The position numbers were made by a program, and so were the translations under genes. This document shows, in pieces, positions 5,785 to 10,122 of a stretch of 10,122 nt of DNA. This stretch comes from Bacteroidales bacterium UBA3816 (GTDB lineage: Bacteria > Bacteroidota > Bacteroidia > Bacteroidales > P3), in the NCBI GenBank assembly GCA_002368955.1, contig DFDY01000114.1:1-10122 (forward strand). Reading direction: 5' to 3'. The number at the start of each line of letters is the position of its first letter. Within the stretch, counting starts at the first letter, position 1. The notes beneath the pieces were generated by a model. It had not been told where the DNA came from. It saw only the letters and a program-made list of their open reading frames with translations, and did not search any database.

Positions 5785-8121
5785 TTATCGGATGAGGGTG
5801 ATGGCGCCCTTGAGCTCTTGGGTGACTCCCGGGTTGAGGGCTGTGCGGTATCGTATGATGTAGACATAGGCGCCCTGCGGGCAGCGCACTCCGTTCATGT
5901 TGGTGCCGTCCCAGTAGCCATCGGGGCCTTGGAAATAGCAGACCTGCTCGCCCTTGCGGTTGTAGATGTATACGCGCACGTCGTTGATGTTGCCTTGGAT
6001 GGCTGGCTTGAAACGGTTGTTGGTCGCTAGGTCGGGGGTGAAGACATTGGGAATAAAGTTGGAGACCTTGATGAGGGGGATGCGCGAAAGGGCTGTGTCG
6101 TCGCAGCCATAGTCGTTGTGGACGGCCAGGCGGACATCCATGGTGTCAACCCCGTCGAGGGGAAAGATGATGCTGGTTTGCGGCAGGGTGCTGGTCTCGT
6201 TGTTGGGGAGCAGCCATACACGCGAGTCGTGACCGTAACTCATGTCGGTCAGCTCTATGGAGAGTTCGTCAATGGTGGCCACTTCGGGTGTGTGGGAGAT
6301 AATGGCCTTCATGGGGATGATGGTGAAGTCGAGGGTGACAATACTGTCGCAACCCCACTCGTTGACCAGGTGGACCGTGTCTTGCTCGCGGGTGGCGTCA
6401 TTGTCTTCTGAATAGGTCTGGCCGTTAATCCAAGTGTAGGGCTTGCAGTCGAGCACCACGTCGGTATTGTAGCTGAGGTCGGACACAATCAGGTGGAGAT
6501 AGTGGATGCTGTCGGTTTCGTGCGAGGAATAGTAGCGACGGATGGTGTCGAATGTCTCCTGCGGCTGGTTGAAGGTGTAGCCGCACCAGGAGTAGCTCTC
6601 GCCGCGGCAGATGCCGACGGTGTCGTAGATGTGATAGTTGGGGTAGGTGAGGATGAGGAGGCTGTCGTAGTTGTTGCAGCCGTTGGTGAAAGAGGCGGTG
6701 CAGTAGACCCACACACTGTCGATATGGTTCTCGGCCAGCTGCCCTTCCTGGCTGCGCAGCACCACACTGGTGAAATAGCTTTGCAGGGCAGTGGAGGGGA
6801 GCGTGATACGCTCGCCATTAAGGATCTTCACGGCACTCCACGAGCAGGAGTCAATGGTTTGCTCATTAGGGTAGACCAACTGGACCGAGGCAGCCTCGCC
6901 TTCGGCCAGGATGGGGTCTTCACAATAGAGGTCCATCTCGTTGGAAACATCCAAGCCGATGGTGATGGTGTCGCGCATACTGCGGTTGTCAATGCCGTAC
7001 CAGTAGCCGTTGGCACCTTGATAGCGGCACTGGACCACGTATTTGGTGGTGCGGGTGGGGGTAACGCTCACCCGCGTATGCTCGGGATTGAGATAGAAAC
7101 CATTGGAGTCACCTGCGTCGGCAGTGAGCTGCACAGAGTCGATAATATTGCCGTTGTTGTCGAGAAAACAGCGCCACCAGGTGATGTTCTTAGTGGTTTC
7201 GCCCTGGGGGGTGAAACGCCAGGCCTCGTAGCTGGTCTCACCTGTCCAGCCCGTCTCATCGCCACGCCCGGGGGCTACGAAGGCTCCGGGCGAGTTGGGT
7301 TGGATAAAGAAAGTGGGGTCGCCAAAATAGCTCGCATCGTGGTAGTGCGACACCTGGGTGGTGCCGGTGGCATTCTGTATGCCGATAAGACCATAGCCAC
7401 CGTTGGTGGAGGAACAGCAGCTGCGCTGTTTGATGTGCACTTCGATGATGTTGGTGCCCTCGTAGCAGACTATCTGGTAGGTGCAGCGGTCGTTGGCGTG
7501 GCTGCTGGCAGGGAAGAGGGGCACCTCGTTGACGCTGGCACAGAGGTAGCGGCAGGGGTAGGTGCCACCCACCGAGCGGAACATGCCTTGGGTGGAGGTG
7601 AGGGCAGAGGTGGGGTGGATGTCTTCATAAACACCGTAGATGGCGTTCAGCGACGGGAAGTTGGGGCTGGGAATGGGGAAAGAGGAACGATAGTCATAGG
7701 CACAGTATTGGCCAACATAACTCGTGTTGAACGAGACCAACCCGTTGGAACCCACCACGGCCGACGTGTAGGGATAGCCAAAGAACATGAAAGTGAATGG
7801 AAACGAGATGGTTGAATTCTCCCAGGCATCGTCGGTGCTGATGTTCAGATGCGAGCCGGCATGGAAAGAGGTGTCCACCGGATTGTAGGGGATGGACTCA
7901 ATTAGGTATGAACCATTGAAGTGCTGCGTGGTGATGAAAGGGGTGGCATTGAGGATGAGCGTACCGTTCTTGCAGTTCACTACTGTGTCCCACCCATTTT
8001 CTACGCATATCCCTGTTGGAACATGGTCATATTTCTCATTTATAGTAATTTCTGGACATTGAGCCAGCAGGCTTGCTGCCGAGAACAACATTAATAGGTT
8101 CAACAATAGATTTTTTTTCAT
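5785..8121 (-). CDS. Large secreted protein with T9SS type B (gliding-associated) C-terminal domain
   Basis: A 778-residue exported protein. The ATG at 8119-8121 is preferred over one 21 bp upstream because it opens the signal peptide MKKNLLLNLLMLFSAASLLA, cleaved near Q21. Residues about 85-275 resemble a nidogen-like surface module: FPFTFMFFGYPY at 107-118, VGSNGLVSFN at 123-132, IYGVYEDIHP at 161-170, YQIVCYEGTNIIEVHI at 215-230 and GGYGLIGIQNATGTT at 241-255. Residues about 310-500 look like Ig-like material. Two imperfect modules at about 500-600 share W-x-G and a downstream DSI (GICRGESYSWCGYTF with TDSIHYLHL; LDCKPYTWINGQTY with GCDSIVTLDF), a repeat type common in Bacteroidales surface proteins. 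Residues about 605-685 resemble a PKD domain ending in NDYGCDDTA. Residues 688-778 are the type B sorting domain: NFIPNVFTPD, VYIYNRKGEQV, GYWDGTNMNG, CPQGAYVYIIRY and a final ITLIR. It should be a T9SS substrate displayed on or released from the cell surface; the ligand is unknown. Nearby asd and gldH may be co-transcribed. Confidence 0.9.
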   Translation of the reverse strand: MKKNLLLNLLMLFSAASLLAQCPEITINEKYDHVPTGICVENGWDTVVNCKNGTLILNATPFITTQHFNGSYLIESIPYNPVDTSFHAGSHLNISTDDAWENSTISFPFTFMFFGYPYTSAVVGSNGLVSFNTSYVGQYCAYDYRSSFPIPSPNFPSLNAIYGVYEDIHPTSALTSTQGMFRSVGGTYPCRYLCASVNEVPLFPASSHANDRCTYQIVCYEGTNIIEVHIKQRSCCSSTNGGYGLIGIQNATGTTQVSHYHDASYFGDPTFFIQPNSPGAFVAPGRGDETGWTGETSYEAWRFTPQGETTKNITWWRCFLDNNGNIIDSVQLTADAGDSNGFYLNPEHTRVSVTPTRTTKYVVQCRYQGANGYWYGIDNRSMRDTITIGLDVSNEMDLYCEDPILAEGEAASVQLVYPNEQTIDSCSWSAVKILNGERITLPSTALQSYFTSVVLRSQEGQLAENHIDSVWVYCTASFTNGCNNYDSLLILTYPNYHIYDTVGICRGESYSWCGYTFNQPQETFDTIRRYYSSHETDSIHYLHLIVSDLSYNTDVVLDCKPYTWINGQTYSEDNDATREQDTVHLVNEWGCDSIVTLDFTIIPMKAIISHTPEVATIDELSIELTDMSYGHDSRVWLLPNNETSTLPQTSIIFPLDGVDTMDVRLAVHNDYGCDDTALSRIPLIKVSNFIPNVFTPDLATNNRFKPAIQGNINDVRVYIYNRKGEQVCYFQGPDGYWDGTNMNGVRCPQGAYVYIIRYRTALNPGVTQELKGAITLIR

Positions 8122-8309
8122 GTCGTGTTGATTAGTTATCAATTTATATATAACGTCATTTGTTAATTATTATTGCCTTTATAGTATTTTTTTTCGTCAT
8201 TTCAGTTCTTTTGGGTGCAGCGGTGAGCACTTTGGGGAGGGGCAGCTGACCCCTTCGGAAGGGGATTATGCGCTTCGTGATTTCACTCGCTGCTATCTAT
8301 AAGACTAAA
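8122..8309. other. Intergenic region with possible folded RNA, no gene seen
   Basis: No plausible ORF. The part nearest the T9SS type B gene (8122-8205) is AT-rich and presumably holds its promoter, but I found no clean TAnnTTTG on the minus strand. The part at 8206-8300 is more GC-rich and can fold: outer arms GCAGCG (8217-8222) and CGCTGC (8288-8293) enclose a tight hairpin CCCCTT/AAGGGG (8250-8255 and 8259-8264, loop CGG) and a short GTGA/TCAC stem near 8277-8286. I do not recognise a known RNA family. Confidence 0.4.
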
Positions 8310-8343
8310 AAAATCCCCATTTGCTGCAACAAATGGGGATTTT
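8310..8343 (-). terminator. Intrinsic terminator of hppA
   Basis: A perfect 14-bp inverted repeat, AAAATCCCCATTTG (8310-8323) and CAAATGGGGATTTT (8330-8343), with a 6-nt loop. On the minus strand the stem runs straight into seven T residues. It lies 22 bp below the hppA stop codon and so ends that transcript before the T9SS type B gene. Confidence 0.92.
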
Positions 8344-8365
8344 AACGTGATTTTAACCATTGAGG

Positions 8366-10122
8366 TTATTTGTCTTCTTTGATACGCATCTTGTAGAAAG
8401 AGCGGTAGACAAAGAATAGGGCAATCAGGAGGAAGACGATGCCCACCCAGGGAGCTACGTGGCGGAAACCTTCGCTGATGGCAATTTCCATGGCCAGCAC
8501 ACCAAAGAGGGTGGTGAACTTGATGATGGGGTTGAGGGCCACGGAAGAGGTGTCCTTGAAGGGGTCGCCCACGGTGTCGCCCACGACAGAAGCGGCATGG
8601 AGGTCGGTTCCCTTGGCGTCGAGGTCTACTTCAACCACTTTCTTGGCATTGTCCCAGCTGCCACCGGCGTTGGCCATATAGACGGCCTGGAAGAGGCCGA
8701 AGACGGCGATGCTGATAAGGTAGCTGATGAAGAGGCAGACGGCATTCTGACCGCCAATGCTCTCGGGCGAGGAGAAGCAGGCAAAGGCCAGTGCAAAGCA
8801 GAAGATGGCAATGAAGATGTTGATCATGCCTTTCTGGGCATATTGGGTGCAAATCTTCACCACTTCCTGGCTCTTGGCAATATCGGCCTTCTTGGGAGCG
8901 TTGGGGTCGAGACGGATGTTGTCCTTGATGAACTCCACGGCACGGTTGGCTCCCGTGGTGACGGCCTGCATGGAGGCACCGGTGAACCAATAGATGACGC
9001 AGCCGCCAAGGATGAAGCCGACAAGCGAGTAGGGGTTGAGGAGGTTGAGGATGCTCTCAGGCTCTATGCCGAGGGTTTTCTGTATCATAAGGATGAGGGA
9101 GAAAATCATGGTAGTGGCGCCCACCACAGCGGTGCCGATGAGCACCGGCTTGGCCGTGGCCTTAAAGGTGTTGCCTGCGCCGTCGTTGGCTTCGAGGTAG
9201 TGCTTGGCTTTCTCAAAGTCGGGGGTGAAGCCGAATTCTTCTTTCACTTCCTTGGTGGTTTTCTCGATGTCGTCTTCGATGAGCGAGAGTTCATAGACGG
9301 ACTGGGCATTGTCGGTGACGGGGCCATAGCTGTCCACCGCAATGGTGACGGGTCCCATGCCGAGCATGCCGAAGGCCACCAGGCCAAAGGCAAAGATGGA
9401 GTAGTAGCTGCCAAAGATGTCGCCGATGCCGAAGGCGGTGGAGGCCATGTAGGCAATCACCATGAGGAAGACAAAGACGAGGCCTGTCCAGAAGCCGCCC
9501 ATGTTGCCGGCCACGATGCCGCTGAGGATGTTCAGCGAGGCACCGCCCTGCTCAGAGGCTTTGACCACTTCCTGCACATGTTTGGAAGTGGGCGAGGTGA
9601 AGAGCTTGGTGAGCTCGGGGATGAGGGCTGCGCCCAGGGTGCCGCAGCTGATGATGACGGCCAAGGCCAGCCAGAGGTTTTCATGTCCGGGGATGCCGCT
9701 GAGCATGAAGTAGGAGGCCAGGAAGGTGCCGATGATGGAAAGGATGGAGGTGATCCACACCAGAACCGAAAGGGGAGTCTCAAAGTTTATGTCGTCGGCA
9801 TTGCCGTAACGGGCTTTGGAGATGGCTCCATTAATATAGTATGCAAGGACGGAGGCGATGATGCCAAGGATGCGCATGACAAAAATCCAAACCAGCAGTT
9901 TCACCTGCATGGAGGGGTCGGGGACGGCCAACAGGATGAAGCTGACCAAGGCCACGCCGGTGACGCCATAGGTCTCGAAACCGTCGGCGGTGGGTCCAAT
10001 GCTGTCACCCGCATTGTCGCCGGTGCAGTCGGCAATGACACCGGGGTTGCGGGGGTCGTCTTCGCCAATCTTGAAGACCACCTTCATGAGGTCGCTTCCG
10101 ATGTCGGCAATCTTGGTGAAGA
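8366..10122 (-). CDS. hppA: Membrane-bound ion-translocating pyrophosphatase, 5' end outside window
   Basis: An integral membrane pump that hydrolyses pyrophosphate and moves Na+ and/or H+ across the inner membrane. The visible 584 residues lack the N-terminal part, about 150 residues by comparison with the roughly 735 usual in Bacteroides; the frame stays open to the window edge with FTKIADIGSDL, a conserved interior segment, so the methionine at 10085-10087 is not the true start. Active-site motifs are intact: EDDPRNPGVIADCTGDNAGDS shortly after the edge, the mid-protein VDSYGPVTDNA (about 9306-9334), and near the C-terminus DTVGDPFKDT (about 8552-8580), which together bind Mg2+ and pyrophosphate. 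Many hydrophobic helices are present, ending with IVFLLIALFFVYRSFY. The K+-dependence segment reads GNTFKATA, a combination discussed in the findings. From family knowledge, Bacteroides relatives are Na+ or Na+/H+ pumps; the ion used here is inferred. A strong terminator follows the TAA stop. Confidence 0.96.
   Translation of the reverse strand, partial: FTKIADIGSDLMKVVFKIGEDDPRNPGVIADCTGDNAGDSIGPTADGFETYGVTGVALVSFILLAVPDPSMQVKLLVWIFVMRILGIIASVLAYYINGAISKARYGNADDINFETPLSVLVWITSILSIIGTFLASYFMLSGIPGHENLWLALAVIISCGTLGAALIPELTKLFTSPTSKHVQEVVKASEQGGASLNILSGIVAGNMGGFWTGLVFVFLMVIAYMASTAFGIGDIFGSYYSIFAFGLVAFGMLGMGPVTIAVDSYGPVTDNAQSVYELSLIEDDIEKTTKEVKEEFGFTPDFEKAKHYLEANDGAGNTFKATAKPVLIGTAVVGATTMIFSLILMIQKTLGIEPESILNLLNPYSLVGFILGGCVIYWFTGASMQAVTTGANRAVEFIKDNIRLDPNAPKKADIAKSQEVVKICTQYAQKGMINIFIAIFCFALAFACFSSPESIGGQNAVCLFISYLISIAVFGLFQAVYMANAGGSWDNAKKVVEVDLDAKGTDLHAASVVGDTVGDPFKDTSSVALNPIIKFTTLFGVLAMEIAISEGFRHVAPWVGIVFLLIALFFVYRSFYKMRIKEDK

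Noticed and set aside
5730..5867. Upstream extension of asd to 5867
   Set aside because: The added 46 residues are Ser/Tyr-rich, overlap the type B gene, and precede a methionine that sits exactly at the Rossmann motif.
6493..7815. Long plus-strand ORF of 440 codons across the T9SS type B gene
   Set aside because: Same reason: antisense shadow with G/V/A-rich low-information sequence over a gene that has a signal peptide and sorting domain.

Overview
The window looks like chromosome of a Bacteroidota bacterium, most likely a Bacteroidales member. It carries two secreted proteins with type IX secretion (T9SS) C-terminal sorting domains, one type A and one type B. It also has a GldH-like gliding/T9SS lipoprotein and a membrane pyrophosphatase whose sequence resembles those of Bacteroides. 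Start regions are AT-rich and lack clear Shine-Dalgarno sites, as is usual in this phylum. Genus and species cannot be read from the sequence.

Every gene lies on the minus strand, so transcription runs from right to left. From the right edge: the 3' four-fifths of the ion-pumping pyrophosphatase hppA (cut by the window edge), closed by a strong intrinsic terminator; a 244-bp gap with some possible RNA structure; a 778-residue T9SS type B cargo protein; aspartate-semialdehyde dehydrogenase (asd); the gldH-like lipoprotein; and uvrC. The last four are separated by 55, 36 and 27 bp and could form one transcript. Below uvrC is a 256-bp gap with an 82-bp hairpin-forming repeat, then a small secreted ORF of unknown function and an adjacent T9SS type A cargo protein, 11 bp apart. 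That last gene ends inside a second copy of the same 82-bp repeat. The left 240 bp appear non-coding and hold a 31-bp tandem repeat built around a perfect 10-bp palindrome, plus two small hairpins.

The genes mix housekeeping functions (DNA repair, lysine/threonine/methionine biosynthesis, pyrophosphate-driven ion pumping) with surface biology. GldH is associated with gliding and T9SS function, and the two large secreted proteins should be T9SS substrates. I see no defence island, CRISPR array, transposase, phage gene, tRNA or rRNA. The parts most worth a second look are non-coding or architectural: the duplicated 82-bp element, the palindrome array, a sharp base-composition change inside the type A cargo gene, and the in-frame gldH-amber-uvrC junction with no ATG for uvrC. 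I did not find a convincing new multi-gene system.
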